Shown in pieces: positions 26,277-34,840 of a stretch of DNA of 64,000 nucleotides. The stretch covers positions 1,984,001-2,048,000 of the forward strand of contig OZ123195.1 in NCBI GenBank assembly GCA_964204605.1, given 5' to 3'. A program made the translations under genes and the position numbers. The DNA comes from UBA961 sp014191195 (GTDB lineage Bacteria > Bacteroidota > Ignavibacteria > Kapaibacteriales > UBA961). The notes beneath the pieces were generated by a model. That model had not been told where the DNA came from. It was given only the letters and a program-made list of their open reading frames with translations, and ran no database searches. Positions within the stretch are counted from its first letter, which is position 1; the number at the start of each line of letters is the position of its first letter.

Positions 26277-27285
26277 AGGGCACCCCTCCAGAGGAGGGGA
26301 ATTTTGAGTCAGATAACTTGACTTGAGAAAATACATAATGTAATATCCAGAAGTCGGAAACAATGTAGTTGTAAAACCATGCTTAGAATTCCCCTCCATT
26401 GGAGGGGTGTCCTTTAGGACGGGGTGGTCAATTTCCCTCCTTTGGAGGGGTGTCCTGTAAACCGGGTTTGTCCTATGTTCAGAAACACCAAAAACTACAT
26501 GGCCTTACCATATAATCCCAAGCTCAAAGAAAGAGCAAAGGAATTGAGGCAAGCAGGTAATGTATCAGAAGTATTATTTTGGAATCAAGTAAAAAAGAAA
26601 CAATTCAAAGGTTTTGATTTTGACAGACAAAAAATTGTAGGCAATTATATTGTAGATTTTTATTGTTCTAATTGTAACGTAGTTATAGAAATAGATGGCA
26701 GCAGTCATAATGAAAAACAAGAATATGATGCGCAGAGAGATGCTTTTCTAGAAAGTTTAAGTTTAACAGTTATTCATATTCTTGTTGAAGATGTTATGAA
26801 GAACATGAATGGTGTTATGGAAATGCTTTTACACCACCCCGCCCTAAAGGGCACCCCTCCAGAGGAGGGGAATTTTGAGCCAGATAACTTGACTTGAGAA
26901 AATATATAATGTAATATCCAGAAGACGGAAACAATGTAGTTGTAAAACCATGCTTAGAATTCCCCTCCAGAGTGGAATTTTGAGTCAGATAACTTGACTT
27001 GAGATACACCACCCCGCCCTAAAGGGCACCCCTCCAGAGGAGTGGAATTTTTGAGTCAGATAACTTGACTTGAGAAAATACATAATGTAATATCCAGAAG
27101 ACGGAAACAATGTAGTTGTAAAACCACGCTTAGAATTCCCCTCCTTTGGAGGGGTGTCCTTTAGGACGGGGTGGTCTATTCCCCTCCTTTGGAGGGGTGT
27201 CCTTTAGGACGAGGTGGTCAATTTTCCTCCTTTGGAAGGTGTCTGCAGAACGGGGTGGTCAATTCCCCTCCGTTGGAATGTGCTT
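26261..27285. repeat. REP-like double-hairpin repeat cluster
   Basis: Each unit combines the palindromes CCCCTCC-n-GGAGGGG and GTCCTTTAGGAC followed by GGGGTGG, so it can fold as two adjacent hairpins. Units: minus orientation at about 26261-26302, 26831-26873 and 27005-27045; plus orientation at about 26387-26430, 26431-26470, 27134-27178, 27179-27220 and 27220-27260; truncated pieces at 26958 and 27261. Three copies of a roughly 95-bp linker (starting about 26303, 26874 and 27046) connect a minus to a plus unit, like a bacterial BIME. The DUF559 gene lies inside. Confidence 0.88.
26499..26897 (+). CDS. DUF559 endonuclease-like protein
   Basis: 132 residues from MALPYNPKLKERAKELRQAG; the upstream in-frame extension is translated repeat sequence. 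The family features are SEVLFWNQVKKKQFKGFDFDRQKIVGNYIVDFYC, VVIEIDGSSHNEKQEYDAQRD and LTVIHILVEDVMKN. These carry the Vsr-like PD-(D/E)XK core, with Asp in VDFYC and Glu-x-Asp in IEIDG. The C terminus reads directly into a REP unit (HHPALKGTPPEEGNF), so the natural end is probably shorter or has been fused to the repeat. The frame is intact. Confidence 0.85.
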   Translation: MALPYNPKLKERAKELRQAGNVSEVLFWNQVKKKQFKGFDFDRQKIVGNYIVDFYCSNCNVVIEIDGSSHNEKQEYDAQRDAFLESLSLTVIHILVEDVMKNMNGVMEMLLHHPALKGTPPEEGNFEPDNLT

Positions 27286-27435
27286 AGTGAGATTTGGCGA
27301 ATGTGATGGAACATATTTTTTATATAAAGCTTGAATCCACCATACTGAAAGAAGAGCAAGCAAGTATTCAAAATAATACCACTAAATGTTGCATCTTTGT
27401 GGCTATTGCAAATCATTAATAAAAATATCAGAATT

Positions 27436-28494
27436 ATGTACGATGTAATAATTATTGGAGGCGGACTGAGTGGTCTTACTACAGCCTATCAATTACAAAA
27501 ACAAGATATTACTGTAAAAGTACTCGAAGCTCAAAGCCGTTTGGGAGGCCGAATTGAAACCATTTTTGGCCAAAATCAAACGCCTATGGAAATGGGTGCA
27601 ACCTGGTTTGGCAAAGAACATCTCAACCTACATAGATTATTATCAGAGCTTTCCATTCCGTTTTTTGAACAGCACACCGAAGGCATCGCCTTGTTTGAAA
27701 CCCTATCTTTTGAGCCACCACAACAGTATTTTGTACCTTCCAATACGCATTCGGCCTTCCGTGTGCAAGGTGGGACAGCACAAATCATTACCGCCCTACA
27801 ACATAAAATTGGCTTAGAAAACATCGTTTTAAACTGCAAAATCACCCACATAGAAGAACATAGCGATGGACTAAAAGTTAGTGATAGTGCAGTACATAGC
27901 TATATCTCTAAAAAAATTATCTTGGCTTTGCCTCCTAAATTGGCCGAACATACCATTGAATTTTCTCCCAAACTGCCACCTACACTATCAGAAATTATGC
28001 AGCAAACCCAAACCTGGATGAGCGGCTCGGTAAAGTTCTCGGTAGAATATAAAACGGCTTTTTGGTTGGACAACAATTTTTCAGGTAATGTATTTAGTCA
28101 AACGGGACTAGCAAGCGAAATTTATGACCATAGCCATTGTGAGATTGGGAAATTTGCATTGAAAGGATTCTTAAATGGCTCTGCTTTGCATTTTACAAAA
28201 GCCGAAAGGCAAGCCAAAGTGATTGCTCACTTGACTCATTATTTTGGCAATGCTGCCCAAGAATTTCTTTCCTATAATGACAAAATTTGGAATGATGCCT
28301 ACATTGATGTAGATGGTCCTTTTTTGCCACCCCACCACAACAATGGCTGCCCAGAATATGCCAAAAGCTATATGAACGACAAACTATTTTTTGCAGGTAC
28401 CGAAACCAGTGAAGTCTTTGGTGGCTATATGGACGGGGCAATTATAGCCGCAAATGCTTGTGCAAAAAGAGTTTTGGCATCCATCAAAAAATAG
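27436..28494 (+). CDS. FAD-dependent flavin amine oxidase
   Basis: 352 residues from MYDVIIIGGGLSGLTTAYQL (FAD-binding GxGxxG); the longer in-frame start adds unlikely residues. LEAQSRLGGRIET, PMEMGATWFG and C-terminal LFFAGTETSEVFGGYMDGAIIAA are the standard motifs of the monoamine-oxidase superfamily. There is no signal peptide. The amine substrate is unknown. The upstream side borders the REP cluster. Confidence 0.9.
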   Translation: MYDVIIIGGGLSGLTTAYQLQKQDITVKVLEAQSRLGGRIETIFGQNQTPMEMGATWFGKEHLNLHRLLSELSIPFFEQHTEGIALFETLSFEPPQQYFVPSNTHSAFRVQGGTAQIITALQHKIGLENIVLNCKITHIEEHSDGLKVSDSAVHSYISKKIILALPPKLAEHTIEFSPKLPPTLSEIMQQTQTWMSGSVKFSVEYKTAFWLDNNFSGNVFSQTGLASEIYDHSHCEIGKFALKGFLNGSALHFTKAERQAKVIAHLTHYFGNAAQEFLSYNDKIWNDAYIDVDGPFLPPHHNNGCPEYAKSYMNDKLFFAGTETSEVFGGYMDGAIIAANACAKRVLASIKK

Positions 28495-28564
28495 TTTTAT
28501 AATGTATTTGCACATGTGTAAAGCTCAAAGTCATAAGAGCTTACATTGTTAAAATGATACAAAC

Positions 28565-28870
28565 ATGAGTAAAGCACCAGCATAGATTGTAGGTGGTACA
28601 ATAGAAATGTGCAGTGTCAGCAATATCTGTGAAAATGTAGTTCCGCCATCAGTTATTGTAACACCAATGTATGGTACTTTCATAAAAGAACATATAATGG
28701 AAGATAGATTGCACGGTTATAATGCCTTCCATCTCATTGGTAGATTTGGAAAACTAAAAGACATTGCTAAAGCAATCAATATATTATTAGCAGAGAACAG
28801 TTTTTGTTTTGCAGGTGCAATTTGGGATATCGACGGTGGGTTTATTACAGGTAGAAATCGACACTGTTAA
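28565..28870 (+). pseudogene. Short-chain dehydrogenase remnant
   Basis: An ATG at 28565 gives MSKAPA then a stop. From 28607 the frame reads TPMYGTFIKEHIME, LHGYNAFHLIGRFGKLKDIAKAI and FCFAGAIWDIDGGFITGRN, the C-terminal third of an SDR enzyme. The NAD-binding N terminus and the YxxxK catalytic segment are missing. The start and end survive with a large internal deletion. Confidence 0.75.
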
Positions 28871-28948
28871 AAATAAAAAATATTGACAACTATAAAAAAA
28901 GTTCTATATATATTTGTTGGCCTTTTGCATTGTCCAAAAAGAGCAGTA

Positions 28949-29062
28949 GATATAACCAGTTTGTCAAAAGGCGTGTTGACATGCTTCATAGAATCATTTG
29001 TGACAACAATACATATTTGCTTCGAAATCAGCTTCTTCGTCAAGCCTGAACACATTCATGAC
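28949..29062 (+). repeat. Degenerate attC-like site 9
   Basis: The left end GATATAACCAGTTTGTCAAA resembles CGATAACACGGGTTTGGCAA of site 1. The interior TTGCTTCGAAATCAGCTTC and TCGTCAAGCC match site 1. The right end is decayed and lacks GTT. It starts 78 bases after the end of the SDR relic and precedes the antiporter gene. Confidence 0.45.
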
Positions 29063-29100
29063 AATGCTAAAATTATAATACAATAACAAACAAAAAACGA

Positions 29101-30180
29101 ATGAATAAAATTGTAAAACTCTATCAGTGGACAACATCTATCCCCTTACTGGCTTGCATTCTGTATTTTTCCGGACTGATGGTTAACAACCTTGCATATC
29201 AGGTAATATCAGGAGTATTACTGTTGCTTTGTGTTATGGCAGCAGTACATCACTCTGAAATAGTAGCTCATCGTGTAGGTGAACCTTTAGGAACAATTAT
29301 TTTAGCGGTATCTATTACCATAATTGAAGTTGCCATTATTGTTTCTTTAATGACAACAGGTGGAAAAGAATATTCAGCTTTTGCAAGAGATACAGTGTAT
29401 GCAGCGGTAATGCTTATTCTTAATGGCATTGTTGGGCTAAGTTTGTTTATTGGTGGACGAAAATATCACACACAAACATTTTCGCCACATTCTGTAAAAA
29501 TTGCTCTTGTTTCTCTCGTTTCCATTGTAGCATTTACAATGATAATACCGACTTTTACAAATAGTAAAGCGGGACCTTACTACACAGAAAAACAACTGTT
29601 GTTTGAAATTTTTGCTTGTTTAGTTATTTATATAGCATTCATATCTGCCCAAACAAATAGCCATAGAGAGTATTTTATTTCTGATGAATCACATACATCT
29701 GAAAGTACTGTACATTCAATCTCTCATTTTTCATTAGTGATAAGTATAGTGTTCCTACTTATTAGTCTTTTAATAGTGGTATTACTTGCAAAATCTCTTT
29801 CACCACACATAGAACAATTGGTAATTAGTAATGGGTTACCAAAAAGTTTAGTAGGTATTATTATTGCAGCTGTTATCTTATTACCAGAAGGTATAGCAGC
29901 AGTAAATGCCGCAAGAAATAACAATTTACAAACAAGTCTAAATTTATCCCTAGGTTCAGCATTAGCCAGTATCGGACTAACAATTCCAGTAGTATCGATT
30001 GCGAGCTATATGTATGACTTCCCACTTATATTGGGACTAGAAATTTTACCAATAATATTGTTGGTTATTTCAATTTTCACTGTTATGCTTTCTCTTATCG
30101 GAGGGCGAAGCAATTCATTATACGGTGTAGTGTTATTAGTAAACCTTATTGCATATGTGTTTTTAACAATTTACCCTTAA
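29101..30180 (+). CDS. ChaA-type calcium (sodium)/proton antiporter
   Basis: 359 residues with about 11 membrane helices. The two halves contain the alpha repeats of the CaCA superfamily: HHSEIVAHRVGEPLGTIILAVSITIIEVAIIVSLM, and IIIAAVILLPEGIAAVNAARNNNLQTSLNLSLGSALASIGLTIP. The acidic residues (Glu in IIEV and LLPEG) are the expected ion ligands. Length and motifs fit ChaA. It exports Ca2+ or Na+ in exchange for protons at the inner membrane. It starts 38 bases after degenerate site 9. Confidence 0.92.
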   Translation: MNKIVKLYQWTTSIPLLACILYFSGLMVNNLAYQVISGVLLLLCVMAAVHHSEIVAHRVGEPLGTIILAVSITIIEVAIIVSLMTTGGKEYSAFARDTVYAAVMLILNGIVGLSLFIGGRKYHTQTFSPHSVKIALVSLVSIVAFTMIIPTFTNSKAGPYYTEKQLLFEIFACLVIYIAFISAQTNSHREYFISDESHTSESTVHSISHFSLVISIVFLLISLLIVVLLAKSLSPHIEQLVISNGLPKSLVGIIIAAVILLPEGIAAVNAARNNNLQTSLNLSLGSALASIGLTIPVVSIASYMYDFPLILGLEILPIILLVISIFTVMLSLIGGRSNSLYGVVLLVNLIAYVFLTIYP

Positions 30181-30339
30181 TGTATCAGTATCATTTATTA
30201 GTAACACAGATAATAACTCCAACAATATGTGGGAATGCTCTAGTATGTGGAAGTACATTTGTATAGAGCCTAATACAATCAAAAATAAAGGACAAGCCGA
30301 ACACCTTTTTACAAAGTAGGCATATTCATACTTTAAATA

Positions 30340-31089
30340 ATGAAATTACAAATTGTACTATTGGCTTTAACAGCCACAATGTTGTTCTCTTGTAATCAAG
30401 GTCCAAAAAAGGAAACAAACCAAAGCGAAACATCTGTACCAAAAGAGGAAGCTAAACAAAAAGTTTCCGAAGTAATGACAGCAGAAAGACAAGCTATACT
30501 CCTACCAGACCAAGTTTTGCAAAGATTTATTGATGGTAATAAACGATTTACAAGTGGCACAAAAACCGAAAGAGACCACAGTGCACAAGTCCGTAAGTTG
30601 GCAGCCGGACAGTTTCCAAAAGCAGTAGTTTTAAGTTGTTTGGATAGTCGTGTACCAGTTGAAGATGTTTTTGACCTAGGTTTGGGGGATATTTTTGTAG
30701 GCAGAGTAGCAGGAAATTTTGTAAATGTAGATTTGTTAGGAAGTATGGAATTTGCTTGTAAAGTAGCAGGTGCAAAGCTTGTATTGGTTATGGGACACCA
30801 ACATTGTGGTGCAGTAAAAGGTGCAATAGACAATGTACAATTAGGAAACATTACAGCGATGTTGGAAAAAATAAAGCCAGCCGTTAAAATGAGCCAAGAT
30901 TTTGTAGGTGAGAAAACCTCCAAAAATGATGACTTTGTAAAGTACGTTTCAGAGAATAATGTAAAATATGCAATCCAACAAATCAGAGAGAAAAGTCCTA
31001 TTCTAAAAGAAATGGAAAATAAAGGCGAAATTAAAATTGTAGGTGCATTTTATAGTTTAACAGATGGATCATTAGAATTAATCAAATAA
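30340..31089 (+). CDS. Beta-carbonic anhydrase, lipoprotein
   Basis: 249 residues. The lipobox gives Cys18 (MLFSC), so the enzyme is exported and lipid-anchored. The zinc ligands are Cys100 and the pair His153/Cys156 (VMGHQHCGAVKG), with the Asp102-Arg104 dyad in CLDSR. It interconverts CO2 and bicarbonate outside the cytoplasm. The stop codon overlaps the start of the next (broken) gene, so both were once co-transcribed. Confidence 0.93.
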   Translation: MKLQIVLLALTATMLFSCNQGPKKETNQSETSVPKEEAKQKVSEVMTAERQAILLPDQVLQRFIDGNKRFTSGTKTERDHSAQVRKLAAGQFPKAVVLSCLDSRVPVEDVFDLGLGDIFVGRVAGNFVNVDLLGSMEFACKVAGAKLVLVMGHQHCGAVKGAIDNVQLGNITAMLEKIKPAVKMSQDFVGEKTSKNDDFVKYVSENNVKYAIQQIREKSPILKEMENKGEIKIVGAFYSLTDGSLELIK

Positions 31090-31878
31090 TGAAAAAATAT
31101 ATCTTTTTGTTCTTTACAGTGATTGTGTTCGTTAATGTTCATACTTCTTTAGGACAAAACAGTCGTATACATACAAGTAATACTATTGGTTGGTACAATT
31201 ATTTTGGTACATTTAAAGTATCTCAAAACTTTGGCGTGCACACCGAATATCAGTGGCGTAGAAATCAAATAATTACTGGATTGGCAACAAAGTCTTTTAA
31301 GAGTTGGTGTATATTATAATTTGAATCCTAGAGTATTGTTTAGAGTGGGTTATGCGTGGGTAGAAACTTTCCCTTATGGAGAATATTCTATCAATGGTTT
31401 AGGTAGAGATTTTACAGAACATAGAATATTTGAAATGGTGCAACTTTCTCATAAAGAAGGTGATGTAGATTTGTCTCACAGATTTATGTTAGAACAACGA
31501 TTTGTAGGAAGATACAGTTCGGAAAATGAAACCACAGAAGACGAATTTCCATTGCTCAATAGATTTCGATATATGATTAGGTAGGAAACTCCATTAATAG
31601 GCAATGAAATTAAAGATGATATACCTTATGTAGTGTTGTATGACGAAATCTTTGTTGGTTTTGGTGCAAATGTACAAGCAAATATTTTTGACCAAAATAG
31701 AATAGGTATCTTACTAGGCTATCGTTTTAATAAAAATGTAAGAATAGAAGGTGGCGTTTTAAATCAAATACTACAATTTGGCAGACAAATCAACGGAAAG
31801 AATGTGATTCAAAATAATAATGGTATTATCCTAAACGCAAGCTTCAATATTGACTTAACACATAAGGCAATAGAATAA
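31089..31878 (+). pseudogene. Broken DUF2490 outer-membrane protein gene
   Basis: Three pieces read one after another as one protein. The first has a signal peptide and RIHTSNTIGWYNYFGTFKVSQNFGVHTEYQWRRN. The second, one frame on, has LNPRVLFRVGYAWVETFPYGEY and RFMLEQRFVGRY. The third ends YDEIFVGFGANVQANIFDQNRIGILLGYRF. An extra G at about 31283-31284 causes the first frameshift (removing it restores LQQSLLRVGVYYNLNPRV), and an in-frame TAG at 31582 breaks the rest. The family is a small beta barrel of unknown role. Confidence 0.85.
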
Positions 31879-32050
31879 AACATTTAATATTATTATTTGG
31901 AAATGTGTATTTACCATGCGTAATTTTGTTCATTATTGATTTCAGCCAAGCTGAAACAGACAGTGCTTTATAGTAAAAAGAGAGTTTTAATTTTATTTTA
32001 AAGGTGATAGTCTCGACCTAAAAACTGAGACAAATATTTTAAGGTTATTT

Positions 32051-32965
32051 ATGAAAATGTTTAGACTTTTTATGAAGATGGCTCTCGTTTTGGTACCGTT
32101 CTCACTGTTAGCACAAGACAAAGCTTCCACTACATCAACCTATATTACCCCTTATGCAGGAGTAATGATGCAAGGCGCCGCGAACGTCGAACAAACTGGA
32201 ACTGCTCATTTACGGGGTAATAATATTAATATTAATTTTTTTCGCACTGATTTTGACTTGAAAGTTAGAGTTACAGGTGAAAGTGAAAGTACAACCGGTA
32301 ATACTTATGGGTTTACTTATGGGAACATATGGAAAAAAGACGGTCGCAAGATAAATCTTGGTTTTGAAATTGATTTTTTTCAAAATAGTAGTTCACACAG
32401 CAGTAAATTGTCAAATCCTAACACTCAGGTAGCTGCTAATATAGTAGGTCCAAATCAAGATTCTGTTCTTGCTCTTGTAAGTACAGCTTTTGCAGCCGGG
32501 CAGCATAGATTCGAGAATTCTATGACAATGAATAGTTGGAATGCCGCAACTAACTTGATTTTTTCTTATGATGTTTCAACAGATATTTCAATAAATGGTG
32601 GATTAGGAGTAGGGTTTTCAGCTATTACAATGAAAGATGCCAAAAGTTTTCAGTCAAATCCTGCATCTGCAAATGCAAGCTACGAAATGACTACTGAAAA
32701 TGGTGGTGGCATAGCGAATCATTATAACAGCCAATCGATTGCAACAGATAATATTATGTTTAGCCAATTCCGTCTAGGTACAAAAGTTAAATTGATTGAT
32801 AATCTTGCCTTACTAGTAGATGCTCGTGGCATGTTTGTTGGAGAGAGTACATTTAATTTTGGTAGTACAATTTATTCTGATCATGCTCCTACAGACAATT
32901 GGATTTATAAGATGGGTGGAAGTTCATTATTTTCAGTAAATGTAGGCTTGTGCGTAAACATGTAA
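32051..32965 (+). CDS. Outer-membrane beta-barrel-like protein
   Basis: 304 residues. The signal peptide ends at LLAQ. The rest is rich in alternating polar and hydrophobic strands (TYGFTYGNIWKKDGRKINLGFEIDFF, ISINGGLGVGFSAITM, KVKLIDNLALLVDARGMFVG) and ends LFSVNVGLCVNM, with hydrophobic residues suiting barrel assembly. No specific family is recognised. The last residue is Met rather than the usual Phe. Confidence 0.7.
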   Translation: MKMFRLFMKMALVLVPFSLLAQDKASTTSTYITPYAGVMMQGAANVEQTGTAHLRGNNININFFRTDFDLKVRVTGESESTTGNTYGFTYGNIWKKDGRKINLGFEIDFFQNSSSHSSKLSNPNTQVAANIVGPNQDSVLALVSTAFAAGQHRFENSMTMNSWNAATNLIFSYDVSTDISINGGLGVGFSAITMKDAKSFQSNPASANASYEMTTENGGGIANHYNSQSIATDNIMFSQFRLGTKVKLIDNLALLVDARGMFVGESTFNFGSTIYSDHAPTDNWIYKMGGSSLFSVNVGLCVNM

Positions 32966-33065
32966 TAAAAGTTTACATTCTTAATGACCTCTGTATCGTA
33001 TTGAAAAGATGTTCGATATAAGTGTAGGTTAAGCCAGAATGTATATTTCTATAGTCTTACAAACC

Positions 33066-33190
33066 AAAGAACCCGCTAATCTGCCAAACGGCTATTAGCG
33101 GGTTCTTTGATTATATAAAGATGAGTGCTGGCAGACAGTTTTGTGCTTCGAAATCGGCTTCTTCGAGTAGCTCCATTTTTGTGTTTAGGG
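33066..33190 (+). repeat. Degenerate attC-like site 10 with 15-bp hairpin
   Basis: AAAGAACCCGCTAAT and ATTAGCGGGTTCTTT are a perfect inverted repeat around loop CTGCCAAACGGCT. This is followed by TGATTATATAAAGATG and an interior TTGTGCTTCGAAATCGGCTTC. The loop is the reverse complement of the loop at site 11. It could also act as a terminator. It lies 100 bases after the barrel gene. Confidence 0.5.
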
Positions 33191-33242
33191 TGTAGCCCCA
33201 ACAATTTCTAATAATATTATTTAGTATACTCAAACAAGCTAA

Positions 33243-33957
33243 ATGATAAGGAGGAATACTATGAGATTATTTTTTTCAATAATAAGTTGTGTATTATTCT
33301 TATTTCTTGGATGTAAGGATACTTCAACAATTAACCCCGATGATACTACTGTAATTGATAGTACTTTTACAGATATACGTGATAACAGAAAATATACAAT
33401 TGTTAAGATTGGGAAACAAGTATGGATGTCTGAGAATCTACAAACAAGTACATATCGAAATGGAGACAGCGTCCGATATGCTCGTACTAATGAAGAATGG
33501 GTGGATGCTGCAGATAACAGAGAGGGAGCCTGGTGTTATTATGACAATGATGAACAGAATGGCAAGAAATATGGCAAACTTTACAATTGGTATGCAGTCA
33601 ATGATTCTAGAGGTCTTGCACCAAAGGCTTATCATATACCATCAGATGAAGAATGGACTGTATTAACAGACTACTTGGGTGGAGAAAAAATTGCAGGATT
33701 TAAGATGAAGAGTACAACTGGATGGCAAAACAATGGAAATGGAGATAATAGTAGTGGTTTTAACGGTCTTACGGGCGGCCTCCGTAATAGCGCTGGGACA
33801 TTCCGGCGGTATTGGGGAGCACGGAGGTTGGTGGAGTTCCTCGGAGGACAAGACTTACAGTGCCTGGTTCCGCTCCCTGTATTACTATAATGACAATGTA
33901 GCCAGGTACTATAACTATAAGGAAAGAGGGTTGTTGGTTGTTTGCCTCAGGGATTAA
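33243..33957 (+). pseudogene. Frameshifted FISUMP-domain lipoprotein
   Basis: A lipoprotein signal (FLFLGC) is followed by FTDIRDNRKYTIVKIGKQVWMSENLQT, GKLYNWYAVNDSRGLAPKAYHIPSDEEWTVLTDYLGG and SSGFNGLTGGLRNSAGTF. This is the Fibrobacter succinogenes major-domain pattern. The frame shifts by one base near 33803; the alternative frame then reads GGIGEHGGWWSSSEDKTYSAWFRSLYYYN to LLVVCLRD, which completes the domain. A single extra base (or a sequencing error) explains it. In frame, the first product would end at 33890. Confidence 0.85.
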
Positions 33958-34211
33958 TCAATATGATAATTTGATTATTTATGTACCGCGAAGCGGTCGA
34001 GATTTTTGCGAAAGGCTTTAGAGCAGCACCAAGTATATTTGTGCTTTGCCGAGGCGAGCAAGAATCACTAATGTATGTAAATAAATAGCACTTTACAGTG
34101 ATTTATCCGTAAACAAATCTACTTATGATTTATTTCTAGCCATTTTTTGTTTTACGAAAGATTTTGGTAAGGAGAGTCAATATACACAGTAGGTGAAAGT
34201 TTGAAAATCCA

Positions 34212-34315
34212 ATGAACCCGCTAATAGCCGTTTGGCAAATTAGTGGGTTCTTTGATTATACAAAGATGTATGCTTCGAAATCAGCATCTTTGCCAAGCCG
34301 AAACCATGTAGCTGA
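34212..34315 (+). repeat. Degenerate attC-like site 11
   Basis: The left arm GAACCCGCTAAT, loop AGCCGTTTGGCAA and right arm ATTAGTGGGTTC form a hairpin that also aligns with CGATAACACGGGTTTGGCAA and AGTGG of site 1. GAAATCAGC and GCCAAGCCGAAACC mark the right half. The loop is flipped relative to site 10. Confidence 0.5.
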
Positions 34316-34356
34316 AATCCTAAAAGACGACACAAACGACAAAAAAGAGAATTAAA

Positions 34357-34563
34357 ATGGAAGTAATATTACAATCTACAATCACTTGCCAAATCTGCGG
34401 ACACAAGAAAGAAGAAACAATGCTAACAGATGCTTGTCAGTATTTTTACGAATGTGAAAAATGCAAACAAGTTCTTAAACCAAAACAAGGCGACTGCTGT
34501 GTATATTGCAGTTACGGAAGTGTTGCTTGTCCGCCAATTCAGCAAGACAAAAATTGTTGCTGA
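34357..34563 (+). CDS. GDCCVxC-domain protein
   Basis: 68 residues with eleven cysteines. ITCQICGHKKEE and YECEKCKQVL form a zinc-ribbon-like pair of CxxC motifs, and GDCCVYCSYGSVACPPIQ is the hallmark of the GDCCVxC family, some members of which contain selenocysteine. All positions here are cysteine codons. The function is unknown; a metal or thiol-redox role is likely. It lies between sites 11 and 12, the stop 27 bases before site 12. Confidence 0.85.
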   Translation: MEVILQSTITCQICGHKKEETMLTDACQYFYECEKCKQVLKPKQGDCCVYCSYGSVACPPIQQDKNCC

Positions 34564-34589
34564 CAGACTGAATACCAAGAAGCCCAGCA

Positions 34590-34725
34590 ATACCTCACAC
34601 GGGTTTGGCAAAAGTGCCGGTTCAGTGGTTTGTAATGACAGTTTTCCGTAAATTGAAGTGTGTATTTCGTATCTACATTTATGGTGATAATCGCCCCGAA
34701 TGCAAAGCCCGAAAACGTTGTAAAC
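34590..34725 (+). repeat. attC-like site 12
   Basis: The left end CCTCACACGGGTTTGGCAAA and right end GCCCGAAAACGTTGTAAAC are inverted. The left triplet is CAC instead of AAC. The interior CAGTTTTCCGTAAATTGAAG matches site 6. 136 bp, 27 bases after a stop. Confidence 0.68.
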
Positions 34726-34840
34726 AATCACAAAAGAACAACATTGTAATAATAAGCAGTCAACTCTGAACTATCATCCTATAAATCACCTTTACATATC
34801 AATAATAAAACATTCAATAAAGAATTAAATAAAAGGTAAC

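Noticed and set aside
26815..27416. ORFs within the REP cluster (65, 62 and 70 residues).
   Set aside because: They consist of translated hairpin repeats (PLEGCPLGRGG) and have no gene-like features.
33066..33108. The 15-bp hairpin could be simply a strong terminator of the barrel gene.
   Set aside because: The arms end in TTTGATTATA rather than a clean T run, and the copy at 34214 with a flipped loop and shared flank suggests a recombination element. A terminator effect is not excluded.
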